Shown: positions 13,071-24,819, counted from the first letter of the stretch. The stretch: DNA of 64,000 nucleotides from Cheilinus undulatus (GCF_018320785.1 NC_054865.1:13303579-13367578); one strand, 5' to 3'. Translations and numbers: made by a program. The notes: a model not told the origin generated them from the letters alone.

Positions 13071-15829
13071 AGGACCTGAGCTTGAAAGAGACACAATACC
13101 AAAGTTTTCATTTTACAAGACATGGTGAGGTTGTCCTTAGATTCTGACCTCTATTGGGTGTAAGGCATGATTGACTTAGGAAAACAGTATAAGTAAAGGC
13201 AGTACCACCATTGTTATCCTACAATTCCAACAGCACCAATAATAATCACATAAATTGAAAAGCTAATTCATTTTTAGAAATGATAAAGCTCAAAGAAAAG
13301 ATAACTGGTGCTATTTCAAGTTTAATAAAGCTGTTATATTGTTGTAAAACTGACTAAAATGACATATTTCATGATTTATACCACTTATTTTTATTTAAAA
13401 TTCCACCAGAGAATGTGAAAAGTCACATGTTTAATGTCTTAATTGATTTAAGCAGAAAAAAGTATAATATAATTGTTATAAGGTTTTTAAACTGACCAAA
13501 AACCACACCTATTTTGCTGTTTCTTTCTTGAAAATTTCTATGAATTACTGAAATGTACAACTGGAATACTCTTTTTTCATCTAAGTACACTATAGAGTAC
13601 CGTTATCTTATGTTATTTGCCAAGAAAATACCCTTAGCATGGCTTAATAGACGAGTTTGCCCTGTGGCTTAACAAAGACATTTTACACCCCTGAATGGTT
13701 GTATGTCCAAACATGGTTCCTCCAAATTTAATGCCAAAATTTCAGTTATTGCTAGAAATCCTACACAAAAAATAAACCTATCATGACATTTAGCACTACT
13801 ATTCATTCATTACTATTGTGTAACTTTCATCAACTTATCATAGTTAGGATTTTCAAGCCATTTGTTTTGGGATCTGTTTGGGATCTTTATGCCAAAGTGG
13901 AAAACATTCAGGACTTCATATCTGTCTAAAACTTTGGTTTCATAAGGTCAATCAGAGATCACATTGGTGCTTCGAATAATATTTGTTTTTCTCTGATGGT
14001 TGTTTTGGTGTGGCTAAATTTAGCATCTGATTTGGTTCTGTCTAATTTACTCTTTAGCTATCAGCCATTTCCCACAGGAAAAGTCCTAACGAGTGTTTAA
14101 TTAATGACATTGATTCATTTGGATGAAAATCTGTCTGATGGATCAGACACTCAGACAAAGTGAGGTCTGTCATCATATCTCTGTCTTTGTATCAGAGTTT
14201 TACCTGCACTCTTCAAATGTCTTCACCGTGTTATGATGCTTTCAGACGCTCCTGTGAGCAGCTTCAGCAGGACTCCTACATTTAAATTAGCAATCAACTA
14301 GCTGCAGTCGGCTCCACAATACAAACTAATTGCTCATTTTGCATCTTGCGTCCCTTTCCGGATTGCCAAAACACCAGTGTGTGTAATCAGGGGTGGGCAC
14401 TCGATGAGGCGAGGAGAATAAGTCAGACCATCATTGCTGTCATCTGACGTTTCTTTTCCTTACTTTGTTTGGTGTCTGAAGATGGAGGAGTATGTAACTT
14501 TGAACTGCAGGAGATATGCATCAGATGACTGTCTCTGTGCTCATTATTATGCACTATCTGCTCCCTGTTAATTTAATTTGAGTGTGATTTGATTCTGTAA
14601 TATCTGATCTGAGTTTGTCTGATATGAGTCAAGTCAAATTATGCAATCCTTCCAGTCCATTACTGAAAACCAAGACACCACTACTGTCCATCAGCGTTAA
14701 TTACAACCAAGTTTATCATCTTTTTTTTTTTAAGCAGCCATTGTTAATTTCTGTATTAGGTTACTTAAAAAAGTAATTATTCAAAAACTAGTAAGCCAAT
14801 ATAAGCGGCTACCTCTTCTCCTTATACCACGGTGTACTTCCATTTATAATTTATATAACAGCTCCATGTAAAACACGTGTTCCCCTTTAGCCATCAAATC
14901 AGAAATGTTCAGGCTCTGATACTGCTATGACTGAAGGTAAACATATGTTATGGTTTGCATAGAGGTGCATCTTGATATGACGATCTGCTGCACAGAACTG
15001 AAGACTAATGGAAAGGGAACCCGTGACGTCTTGATTATGGGACAGTCTTTTGGATTACTTGACAAAGCTGCTGTCTGTCCTCTGATGGCTATCTGCTAAT
15101 GAAGCACTGACCAAAAGAGACAAACACAATAATGGCCTATTGACCTCCGGAGGCCTGTCTTTACTGCTGAACAACCAGTCTGTCTGAACAACATTCGGAG
15201 GGGTTGATGATAGAAGATTTAGAATTTTGACAATTCTTCACAAGTTTGAGACTTGGAAGTCATAGGATATTATGAGTTTTACAAGTTGCTCTAAGTGCCA
15301 ATTACCTTAGGAAATTCTGTACTTGCAAGGGGTTAGATAAGAAGATGAATCTGTTTGTAAAATATTGACCTGGAGTCAAGAGACGGTTAAAGTGGCGGCA
15401 TTTAGTCTGTCAGGGATGCAAAGATAACTGTACCCTCCAGCCCCATAATGATACAACATCACAGACTGAACAGGATAGTTTGGTCTTGTTCAACAATGTC
15501 TTCAGAAGATTTTTCTTACATTTGTTCTCAAGAATATCCTAAGAAAAGTCTTATCAGGTCAGTCTTTTTAGCTGTTATGAAATCCACTGTGTCAGATAAG
15601 GCAATTGCAGCGCCATAAATTCATGTTTCTTGACCATCAGACATGACAGATTCTATGGTGGTACCCAACCAATCATCACGACAAATGTGATGATGTTGGG
15701 AGAAAGAAGACTTGAACCAGAAGACTAAGCAAACAAACTGTATCTAACATATTACACTGTATTTGATATTTTATCAAAACTTTGAGATGGATGATAAGCT
15801 AGCTTACTAATGCTAACTAGAAAAGCACT
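13071..15829. other. intergenic, no gene seen
   Basis: The first about 90 bases may be the 3' tail of the LINE. The remainder is AT-rich with no recognised repeat. The part from 14,000 to 14,700 looks less repetitive than its surroundings and is the best place here to look for conserved non-coding sequence, but nothing in the bases alone proves that. Confidence 0.4.
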
Positions 15830-15835
15830 CAGAGA

Positions 15836-16536
15836 GTGCAGACCTCCGCCATTAGTCCTGTCTCCCAATAGTGAAAAATCCTTTAAAAAAATTCGTGGAT
15901 CCGTCCCCATGTGCCCCCCATCACAGCCGTCGCCGATTACTTCCTCCCCGGTGGGGTGGAAACACAGTGAGGCAAAGCATTGGCTTCACTACGGATCATA
16001 TCGGAAGCATTGCCTGCTGTTGCCAACAGCTGCACTGACAGTCTCACCCATGGTCTCGCTGGACGACTGGAAGTCATGGCAGAGGGTGAATATTCCTCCC
16101 AGCATTGTGAGTATTCTCACTACAATTCGCTGGCTTTCTCTCTGTTACGCTCCGACTCGTCTCCTCGACCCGGCGTGCGTATCTCAAACTCTATAAACTC
16201 CAAAACTTTGAATGGAAACACAGCCAAAATGCTGCTGGGATTGAAGTTACTCATGTCTGCCATCTCCTGGTGTAAAGTGGTAACAGCGCAGAGCTCCGCC
16301 ATTAGCCCTATCTCCCAATAGTACAGAATCCTTAAAAAAATTCCTGGATCCAGACGGTGATCCAGATCACTCCCAAAATCTAATCAGTTCTTCCTTATGC
16401 CATTTCTGACATTTCCTGAAAATTTCATCAAAATCTCTCCATAACTTTTTGAATTATGTTGCTAACAAACTAACAAACTAACTAACAAACTAACAAACCC
16501 ACCTGATCACATAACCTCCTTAGCGGAGGTAATAGC
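15836..16536 (+). repeat. dispersed retrotransposon-type repeat, partial tandem duplication
   Basis: A block beginning with CTCCGCCATTAG and continuing through TCTCCCAATAGT to a poly-A stretch and a GGATCC occurs at about 15,841-15,905 and again at 16,291-16,350, about 450 bp apart. The second copy continues into a tail of AACAAACTAAC units and ends CCTCCTTAGCGGAGGTAATA, an imperfect palindrome typical of a common fish dispersed repeat. The segment between the copies is richer in CG than its flanks and holds open frames on both strands that match no family I know. Confidence 0.55.
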
Positions 16537-16629
16537 AGTTACTCACTGGACTGTTGCTCACTTGGCACCAGCCCACAGTGAAGCTAAAACTACCAGAATC
16601 TGGTTTGCTGACCATTGTATTACTGTGTT

Positions 16630-16815
16630 TGATTGAACCCCATAAAAAAATCTCTTGGGAAATGTCAAATGAAGATAAGAGACTCCAGACTCAACAATAC
16701 AGACGAGCTGAAGGCTCCCATCAGAGCAATCTGGACTTCATAACACCGCAGAGGTACCAGAGACTGATTAACTCAATGCAGTGATGCAGTAATTCATGCA
16801 AAAGGAGACTCAACC
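16630..16815 (+). mobile_element. Tc1-like transposase C-terminal fragment
   Basis: Contains a diverged copy of the C-terminal transposase block also seen on the minus strand at 7,191-7,433: PQRYQRLINSM, then the GCAGTAATTCATGCAAAAGG nucleotide block. No terminal repeats were found. It is a short, broken piece. Confidence 0.6.
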
Positions 16816-18600
16816 ACAATTTGCTAGAGGGTTGACATTTCTGTATTAAAAATCCTTTATTTTAATTGATGTTTTATGGGGGTGAAATGGTATTTTTATT
16901 TAACCCTAATGGTCATGGTTTGGGGTTATGATTCGGTGTACGTAGTCACACAGCAAATATGTCTGAACCATTTCAAAAAGTATACAAATGTGACAGTTAT
17001 CCTGCTTACTGTTTGCTAATCTCTATTCAACAGAAGAAGAGGAAGAAGCTGAAAAGGCAAAACTCACAAAGAAGAAAAGTTCAGTCCTGTAGCAAAAGTT
17101 GCAGAGCAGTAAGACCCCTTGGCCTTTACTCCCTCCCCTCACTGGTTTTAAGAAGTCTTCAGATATAAAAGTAGAGCGGGCAAAAAGACATTACTGATGT
17201 TAATACCTGATGTTAATACATGTTATAAATGAAACCTATCTCATGTTGTTCAAATCATGTTTGCACACTAACGCCAAACTTTCGTGAGTCATAAGTTTTT
17301 TTGGGAACATGTTTGATTTTTTTTGTGTTTTTTTTGGGTGAATCTTTTTGAGTCTTTTAGTTTGGTCATTGACTAATCAGAGCAGCCTCTGCTCCTTCCT
17401 TCTCTCTTGCTTGCTCGCCCCTCCTCTCTTTCCCTGCCTCGCTCCCTCACACTGAAACCTCACTTTAAACAGTGTGTCCTTGTATTATGTGGACATCAAC
17501 TATAGGATAACAGATAAATGCACAAGTTTGTACTCACAGGCTGAATTAAGCACAGCACTATGATGTGCAAGTTGGTGTCGTACAAAGCTCTGTGTCAGGA
17601 TGGATGGACCCAGTGTGGATTTAAAAGAGTGAGTGAACCACAGGCTCATCGTCACGGCTCATTTTTGTCACAGTACAAAACAATGCCACAAATTTTCACA
17701 ATGAATATAAATGAAGCACAATGGACTCTGTGTGCAAGGTTCATGTATGTGATGTTTTTTTTTTAATATGGATCTGTAAAAAAAAACATCTGACTGACTC
17801 ACTTCAGTGTTGCAGTATTGCAGGCGTGGGAGTTGAGGGGGGTGGGGACCTGCAGGAAGTCGAGACCAGCAAGGAGGTGTAGGGTCTGCACACGCAGGGG
17901 CCAGCACAGCGAGACCAAATGTGGTGTTGTGTCCCTTTGCACGCAGGAGAATGTGACACAGCTTACCAGGTTCATACATTTTGTTACATGCAAAAATTGT
18001 TGCATTTTGTAATTTACTTGATGAAATTATTGCGCCACCTATGGGCCAATCAAGGTTATTTTTTTGTGGCATAGTTACTTAAGGTCTCTTGTGGGAGTAT
18101 GCCAATTTTGAGCATTCATGGCAAAGTACTTTTTGAGTTATTTTTGAAAAAAGTTGTGGACCAACTGAGCTGAGCTCACTGTAAATAAATTCTTATTTTG
18201 CCATCAAAAGCCCTATTTCAGTATTGTTTTTGTTGTTTTATAGAAGACAACCACTGTTCAGATGTTTGAGGTGTCAGTAAAGCAAAAAAATATTAGAGTC
18301 AAAGTCACTGTTCTGCTTGAAAAGTCTCTTCACAAAAAGCTCAATTTCTGTTTTTTGTGAAAAACTGGTGTTTTTGGTGAAACCGACCTATATTCAACTG
18401 CTGGTTACGGAAAAATGGAACAAGGTAGAAACAAACTTTTTTTTACTGATGAAAGTAGAGAGTCTGCTCTTTCTTTGGTAGTTTTGGTGTTTACATAGTC
18501 ATAGAACACAATATTCTGTGAGTCTTGAAAGATCAGTCAAAATACTCTAAAACTCTGGCAGTATGGGGCTCTCTGTTCTGAAAACGGCTGGCAGCCAATG
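16816..18600. other. intergenic, no gene seen
   Basis: Includes a GGTGGGGACC/CAGG-rich patch at 17,830-17,930 that stands out in composition from its AT-rich flanks. I found no homology that would explain it. Confidence 0.4.
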
Positions 18601-18602
18601 AG

Positions 18603-19110
18603 TTAAAAGAATAAAACAACACTTAAAGCTTTTCATGATGGAAAAGATGTTTTCGCTCTTCTGCCGTCCTGCTTCAGCATGAGTTTGTGAGAGTAACAGG
18701 GTGGTGGTTAGTTATACTGTGAGTGGTTGTGTACAATGGCTGCTAGTGGACTTAGTAGCTTGTACTTAGCCACAGCGGCTGTTTTGTCAGAACTGGACTT
18801 TTCTTTATCAAAACAAGGGCAGAGAGCAACACTGCAAGCCTTTGATGACTGAAAAGAAGTTTTCGCTCTTCTCCTGGTCTGCTTCAGCATGGGGTTGTGA
18901 TCATTATGGGTAGGGTTTGCTATTGTATCCAATGGCTGCTGCTGCGATAGCTATAAACTTGGATGTAGCTGTAGGAAAGCAGAAGTTTAATCAGAACTGG
19001 ACCACATTTTCCTTTGAAACAAGAACTAAGAGTCACACAGAAAGCTTGTCTTGGCAGAGAGCATGTTTTTGCACGTCTTCTGACCACCCTTGGCATAAAT
19101 TCATACAACG
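18603..19110 (+). repeat. about 208-bp tandem repeat, 2.5-3 units, carrying RecQ-like helicase motif I fragments
   Basis: TTTTCGCTCTTCT recurs at 18,650 and 18,860 and, diverged, near 19,066, a period of about 208-210 bp. Each unit translates to a version of a helicase motif 0/I region: TTLKAFHDGKDVFALLPSCF (unit 1), ATLQAF.D..KEVFALL (unit 2), and LKQELRVTQKACLGREHVFA (unit 3). This resembles the RecQ-family pattern LK.EQ...L.AFL.GKDVFALLPTGFGKS. The Walker A Gly-Lys-Ser is lost in all units and stops intervene. It is a degenerate, amplified fragment, not a gene. Confidence 0.6.
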
Positions 19111-19387
19111 AAGAGCTCCACCATTCACAACTACAGCAGCGGCAGCCTGTCTTCTCTGGAGATGCGCTTCTGCACAATGTTTTTTTGTCTTGTCGCTCCG
19201 GCTCGTCATGAATTTGATGGGTGGAATGTTCCTCCTATCACCTTCTGAGAGTTTCTTGAAAATTCCTGCCTTTCCCAAATGCTTTCTATGGGAGATTTCC
19301 CAGATGAGTGTGAAATAAAGACATGCAGTACCTATATGGAACAGACTATAAAGCGTGTCAAGTTAGTGAACTCAAGCATGAACTTGA

Positions 19388-20607
19388 AGGGGCTTCTTCA
19401 GTTCTAATGGGACTGGGTCCAGAGCCAAAGTTATAGCCTCTATTGACCCTTCACATACTAATGATCTAGGTTATCATCTGAGAGTCGTTAGCAGCAGAAT
19501 CACCTGAGGGTCATTAGGCGGATTGTTGACCTAGTCTCACCTGAGGCCATTTCCTCCTGGGTCTCCTTAGGTTTACCAGGGCTGCATGATTTTAGGTCAT
19601 GTGATCCAGTGTGAAAGTGTCGTATGAATTGCTGTCAAAAGGAACCTGACTCCAGCCTCAGTCCACTCCTTGTGAGGCTCCCCCAAACTCTTGAATGGGT
19701 TTTGTTTCACAATCCTCTCAAGGCTGCGGTTATCTTTGTTTCTTGCCACAATGTTTCTTTCCATTCAAATTTCCATTTATGTGCTTGGATACAGCACTCT
19801 GTGAACAGCCAGCTTCTTTAGCAATGACCTTCTGTGGCTTACCCTCCTTGTGCAGGGTGTCAGTGATCGTCTTCTGAACATCTATCGAGTCTGCAGTCTT
19901 CCCCATGATTTTGTAGCCTACTGACCCAGACTGAGAGACCATTTAAAGGCTCAGGAAACCTTTGCAGGTGTTCTGAGTTAATTCGCTGATTAGAGTGTGA
20001 CACCATGAGTCTCCAACATCAAACTTTTTCACAATATTGTAATTTTCTGAGTCACAGACTTTTGGCTTTTCATGATCTGTAAGCCTTAATCATTACATCT
20101 AGTACTTGAAATATATCAGTCTGTGTGTAATAAATCTATACGATGTATTGAAAATATCACTTTTTGAATTGAATTACTAAAACAAACTTTCAGATATTTT
20201 AATTTATTGAGATGCAGCTGTACATACACAGCTTCCTTGACACATCTCTCACACCTTCTCTGGCCAGTATCTGGATGTCCTGTGTCCTGTAGATGTAAGT
20301 AAACAGCAGTGTCCTTTTTTTGTCTGAGTTTTGTTCTTAAGATCAACCAGCCTCTATCTCAGCGTGCTGGTGGGATGCTTTCAAACTGGATTGCATGACC
20401 TTTTATCATGCAGCCCTGGCAAACCTAAGGAGACCCAGGAGGAAATGCCCTCAGGTGAAACTGGGTCAAGGATTCTGCTAATGAGTCTAATGAGGAGACT
20501 CAGCTTCTAACGACTCTCAGGTGACCACCAAGATCATTAGCATATGGATGGTTGACAGAGGCTATAACTTTGGCTCTGGCCCCAGTCTCTCTAGAACTGA
20601 AGAGGCC
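19388..20607. mobile_element. fold-back element with about 230-bp inverted arms
   Basis: The left arm (about 19,388-19,619) and right arm (about 20,378-20,607) are inverted copies. Paired blocks include CTTCTTCAGTTC with GAACTGAAGAGG, GCCAAAGTTATAGCCTC with GAGGCTATAACTTTGGC, and TCCTGGGTCTCCTTAGGTTT with AAACCTAAGGAGACCCAGGA. The space between is largely occupied by a Tc1-like fragment. Related arm sequence also occurs at 58,178-58,350. Confidence 0.8.
19624..20226 (-). mobile_element. Tc1-like transposon 5' fragment nested in the fold-back element
   Basis: On the minus strand 19,942-19,730 encodes the N-terminal DNA-binding part of a Tc1-type transposase (MGKTAD, then KTI.DTLHKEGKPQKVIAKEAGCSQSAVSKHI). 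The helix-turn-helix is intact as far as it goes. The terminal repeat lies at the right, ending near 20,226 with a TTTATTGAGATGCAGCTGTA sequence. The DDE half is missing, so this is a 3'-truncated copy. Confidence 0.8.
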
Positions 20608-20828
20608 TTCTGGAGGAGAGGTGACAGCTGTTCAAGAACCTCAATGAAGTCCAGTTGCCCCCTTGACAAAAATGTGGACAACCACACTTGAGTAGAGGAT
20701 ACTCGTCAGCCAGTTGACCTGTAAAGGCAAATTTCGTTTTCTGTCTCTTCATAAAGTGTCCTAACCTTGCAGTAGGGACATCTTTCATGATGGTACCATG
20801 ATGTACGTTGCTGTACCACATCCGTACC

Positions 20829-20902
20829 AAATCTACCAAGGCTGCATGGTAGAAGTGAAGAAAGAAAGAGGGTTTTTACTTCTTTTTCTTCTTGGTAGAT
20901 TT
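20829..20902. repeat. 74-nt hairpin with perfect 12-bp terminal stem
   Basis: AAATCTACCAAG at 20,829-20,840 pairs exactly with CTTGGTAGATTT at 20,891-20,902. Inside lie an AAGAAAGAAAG purine run and a TTCTTTTTCTT pyrimidine run that can pair imperfectly. Confidence 0.7.
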
Positions 20903-21320
20903 GCAACTTTTTGTGCATACCACCCCACCATATTGGACTTTATCCTATGCAGGAGCGCTTGTGCATTAATGATATTAATAATATGAAAGCAAACTAGCAA
21001 AGGTAGAGGAAGAAAAATCCCTGCTTTCACTCCATGTTGTATGTCTTGTTTACTCAAGTTTTCTTTTAAATTCTCACAGTAACTTGTTTGTATATCTTAA
21101 GTCTTGTCGTGCAGCAGAGGAAATACATGGCCACAGTGTAGTAAGACTAATCAGAGAGAAACAGAACGCATCCTCTCCATAATGAAGGCCGGACGGAGAT
21201 GCATAATAAGAAACTGTGGAGCTCATCACTCGTCGTGATTCTTTTGTTTTCAGCAATGACTTATTTATTTATTTGTTCATTTTGTGAGCAGAGTGACAGT
21301 AATACAGTCCTGCCACTGCC

Positions 21321-21404
21321 TGAGGAGAGGTTGGAGGACATCTGACTGTCACTCCTACTACATGGTGGAGGAGTGACTGTCACATGTCCTCCAACCACTC
21401 CTCA
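21321..21404. repeat. 84-nt near-perfect hairpin (38-bp stem, 8-nt loop)
   Basis: Arms 21,321-21,358 and 21,367-21,404 are inverted copies with about 34 of 38 positions pairing; the mismatches are isolated single positions. The loop is TACATGGT. Pairing stops abruptly at both ends. Size and shape match a microRNA precursor, but a very short palindromic transposon relic would look the same. No known microRNA seed was recognised. Confidence 0.8.
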
Positions 21405-21830
21405 AAAAACTACAGATAGAGAGAGGACTTTTAGTTTTATCCAATGACGTAAGAGTGTATGTATTCCCTCTTCATACAACCTCTTATTCCAAAAAAGTTA
21501 GGACATTGTGCAAAATCTAAATAAAATGAGAATAACATGATGTATAAATATTTTCAACCCATATTCAATTGAATACAGCACAAAAACAAGATTTTCAGCG
21601 GTCAAACTAATAATCTGTCTTGTCATTTTAGGAATAAACACACATTTCCATTAAGTAGATGCCATGTCCTGTATTCTAGTGCATTTTAACACCATATTAG
21701 CAACAGATAATCCAAAATGGTTCTGTGAGATATAGTTCTGGCTCAATATAGATTAAAAAAGGACTCAACATAAAAGTCATTGCAACAGTAATGTTTCATA
21801 GTATTTCTTGGTCCTAATGGTCCTCTGGAG

Positions 21831-22361
21831 TTTAGTGTGTTTTTCCACCAAAGAGAGCAGTTGTGTTTTGCCAACCGGGAGGGCACTTAAACACGCCTTT
21901 TTGCCACCTAAGTGGGCAGTTTATCATGTTTTAACCAGCCAAGGGGGCAGCTTAGTGTGTTTTTTCCACCCAAGAGGGCAGTTTAGTGTGTTTTGCCAAC
22001 CAGGAGGGCACTTTAGCACACCTTTTGGCTCCCAAGAGGGCACTTTAGGGTGCGTTTTGCCTCCCAAGAGGGCACTTTAACGTGTTTTGCCTCCCAAGCT
22101 GGCACTTTAACAGGTGTTTTGCCTCCATGGAGGGCACTTTAACATGCATTTTGGCACCCTAGAGGGTACTTTAGCACACGTTTTGGCTCGCTAGAGGGCA
22201 CCATAGAGTGCGTTTTGCCTCCCAAGAGGGCACTTTAACATGCATTTTGGCTCCCTAGAGGGTACTTTAGCACGCTTTCTGGCTCCCTAGAGGGCACTAT
22301 AGAGTGTGTTTTGCCTCCCAAGAGGACACTTTAAAATGCACTTTGGCTCCCAAGAGGGCTA
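21831..22361. repeat. 32-bp minisatellite with 96-bp higher-order repeat
   Basis: About 16 units of a 32-bp motif of the form TTTTG.CTCCCAAGAGGGCA plus CTTTA and a variable spacer. In the right half, units cycle in sets of three: ATGCA marks one unit in three at 22,141, 22,237 and 22,333 (steps of 96 bp), with the middle unit carrying GGGTAC and the third GGGCAC.ATAGAG. Early units (21,831-21,980) are more diverged. Confidence 0.85.
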
Positions 22362-22734
22362 TTTTCAACAATTGGGCCACAGGGGTGGGTGAACGCTCCC
22401 CCCCGCCCCCCCTCTGTGCACTGCCAGTGCTGAAGTCCGTGTTGAAATCGGCAGAATAGATGCTAATTTGCATATTTAACAAGCTAACTCGCGGTTGTGA
22501 GATGATGCGTTCAAGTTGGGAAATTTTAGCTTTTAAAGAATGGGTATATATATCAAATAAATAGCCTAGTAAATAAAAAATATATTTATTTATTAATATT
22601 TTTAATCACTGAAGAACTTCTGGAAGAATGTTGCTGCATTATTTATAATTTAAATGTAATTTATTCAGCCTATTTATTTTAATACAATTTAATTTAAAAA
22701 CTTAAAAATTAAATTTTATTCACTTCAGCTACCA

Positions 22735-22815
22735 TACTGAAAATGTACCGAACCGTGACTTCAAAACCGAGGTACGTTCCGAACCAAAATTTTTTTGTAC
22801 CATTACACCCCTACT
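22735..22815. mobile_element. hAT-like terminal fragment (TACACCCCT end)
   Basis: ACCGAACCGTGACTTC and related blocks lead to a terminus reading CCATTACACCCCTA, the same family as 5,414-5,488. It sits inside the larger TIR element. Confidence 0.45.
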
Positions 22816-22940
22816 GTAAAGGGGCGGGCACTAGACTGACCTGTCTCACCTTTAAAATGTGTAGATCCTTCTAATTTGCACTTACCAATTTCAGATATAC
22901 ATCAAGCAAGAATGGCAAAGAATTCCACTTTCAACACTTT

Positions 22941-23034
22941 GGTAGTGAAGATGGCCTAGTGGTTAGCTGGCGCCTCATGTAGCTTGGGTTCAAGTCTGGC
23001 CTGTGTCTTCTTTCCCTTATGTATATTCCCCATT
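22941..23034 (+). mobile_element. tRNA-derived SINE fragment
   Basis: A box-A-like segment (TGGCCTAGTGGTTAGC) is followed about 30 bases later by a box-B-like GGTTCAAGTCTGGCC, the internal pol III promoter layout of tRNA-derived SINEs. An AT-rich body follows. Short copy. Confidence 0.55.
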
Positions 23035-23257
23035 AAAAATACATCTTTCTGAAAATCAGTCCCAAGTTGCTTACAGTGTTGTTAGAAGGGTGATGTAACA
23101 CAGGGGTTTACATGATCATGTCCCAAATTTTTTTGAAACGTGTTATAGGAATGAAATTTTGAATATGTATACATATTTAAAACAATAAAGTTGATCAGTC
23201 TGTTTTCAGACAAATTTTACACAGCATCCCAACTTTTCTGGAATTGCAAGTTGTAGA

Positions 23258-24175
23258 TTCTACATAAACTTTTGCTTTGAGTCAGCATTTTAGTATCAGA
23301 AGTGTTTGTTTCCATTTGTAATGACCAGGCTTTGTCGTATGCAGACATGTGGCTTTCTTATGAGAGGAAAAATGGGCAAAATGCAATCAGTGGTAAAGAG
23401 ACCTTGATCTGGCTGAACAGATATCTACATTCAAGTCCAGCCACTCTGTTCTAGATCAAAATTTCAGCTTGAGTGAACAATCTTATTTTTGTGCCACAAA
23501 AGCCAATCTGTGTTTAGATTCCCCATCTACCTGAAATACATCAGTAAACAATGTGACCTCCATTCAACAAACATTTTTAAAGTTGTTTTCTTCTCTTGAG
23601 GACAGTCCTGAATACACTTATATTTTACTTTTGACAAATCTGCACGGATGCTCTTATTTCTGCAAATGAACCTAAATCACAGGAAATTAGTTTCTTCTTC
23701 AGACTGTGGTCAGCCAAAGTAGCCTCTGTGTAAGTTATTATTTACAGTTACATTGAGACTCATTAGAAGTCGATAAGGTGATCCTTGAAGATGCAGTGCA
23801 ACAGGAAAAGGTGGCGTTGATATTGTAGGCATATCTGAAGAGGCTGATTTCAATTCGATCATGATCTGCACATACGGTCATACGGTCATCATCATCATCA
23901 TGGTGGCTTCTCAAGTTGCAAACTGGACTGTGGACAGTGTCACACAAGGAAAAACATCTTGGCTGAGGCTAGCCATTGGCTACACAATGCTATCATTCCC
24001 ATAAGCATAAATCAACATCATACCAGCTGATGGATTCTGAGACTGCCATAACAATAGTAATAAAGGAGACAATAAAGTGAAGACGTGTATGTTATTCAGA
24101 ACTTACACATCAAAGATCATTAAGATTTGAAAATTGTCTGGTGTGGGGCCAGCCTTAGCAGTCTTTGCCCCATTA
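23258..24175. other. intergenic, no gene seen
   Basis: A short ATC triplet run lies near 23,885. No recognised family. Confidence 0.45.
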
Positions 24176-24349
24176 GCATGGGATTAGTATTTCCTAGGAA
24201 CCTGTGGAAATTTGTTATAAAAGCGCAGGAAATCTGAGTTTTTAATCTTGTGCAACTCGACCATGTCTGTAATTTGCAGAGTAAAAATTACAGCGCAGAT
24301 TATGACCATATCTCAGCACAGAGGTCCACAGGTAACACTAATCCCGTGC
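24176..24349. mobile_element. 174-bp MITE
   Basis: GCATGGGATTAGTATT at the left is the inverse of AACACTAATCCCGTGC at the right, giving terminal inverted repeats of about 19 bp. A further copy of the right end (GTCCACAGGTAATACTAG, then TCCTGTGTGAA) lies at 24,585-24,612, so a second partial element probably follows. No target duplication was resolved. Confidence 0.6.
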
Positions 24350-24819
24350 GAATCTGCATCTCTGTCCATTCGACTTTTGTGCTCCTTTTTCTGATTGAAA
24401 AATATTAATGGCAGTGTAGGAGATTGCTGCTCTCTTCGTATGCACAGCTACTCTGCTTCCTACAGTCCTTATGTTTTCCTTCAGAAATGTCTGTAAATTT
24501 GAGTACAGTAAAGACCTTGCTTAACCAGTATGAATGTGCCGCATCAAACACTGGCATCAGGAGGTAATTCACAAATGATCAGGGGTCCACAGGTAATACT
24601 AGTCCTGTGTGAACCGTACTTTTGATATCATGTCAGGCCTTTCCAAGGTAGTTAAAAGGAACCCTGCATGATCAGACAAGTTCATCTTGTTGGATAGATA
24701 TTTGTATCTCTCAGATGTATATTGAACAAAAAAATCACTAGATATTTGCATTTTGAGTAAATCTGAGCTTATAAACTCACCAGGATGCCGGCATGTTTTG
24801 GTTCACAGTGGTAGTGTAA

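Larger units (their letters stand above)
20608..21477. other. intergenic with two hairpin-forming sequences
   Basis: The first about 70 bases continue the fold-back family end. No gene was seen. Two strong inverted repeats (20,829-20,902 and 21,321-21,404) are listed separately. Confidence 0.5.
21478..23257. mobile_element. TIR DNA element, non-autonomous, about 1.8 kb
   Basis: The left end (CTTATTCCAAAAAAGTTAGG, followed by ACATTGTGCAAA) is the inverse of the right end (CCCAACTTTTCTGGAATTGC, ending CAAGTTGTAG). Only about 50 bp of clear terminal similarity remain. Inside are a minisatellite, a hAT-like fragment and a SINE. No transposase frame was found and I cannot assign the superfamily. 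Confidence 0.6.

Noticed and set aside
15810..16196. 128-codon open frame on the plus strand
   Set aside because: It overlaps a dispersed repeat whose first block recurs at 16,291, competes with an equally long overlapping frame, and matches no protein family I know.
18917..19318. 133-codon plus-strand open frame
   Set aside because: The helicase-like similarity in this region is in a different frame and is broken; the long frame is a by-product of the tandem repeat.
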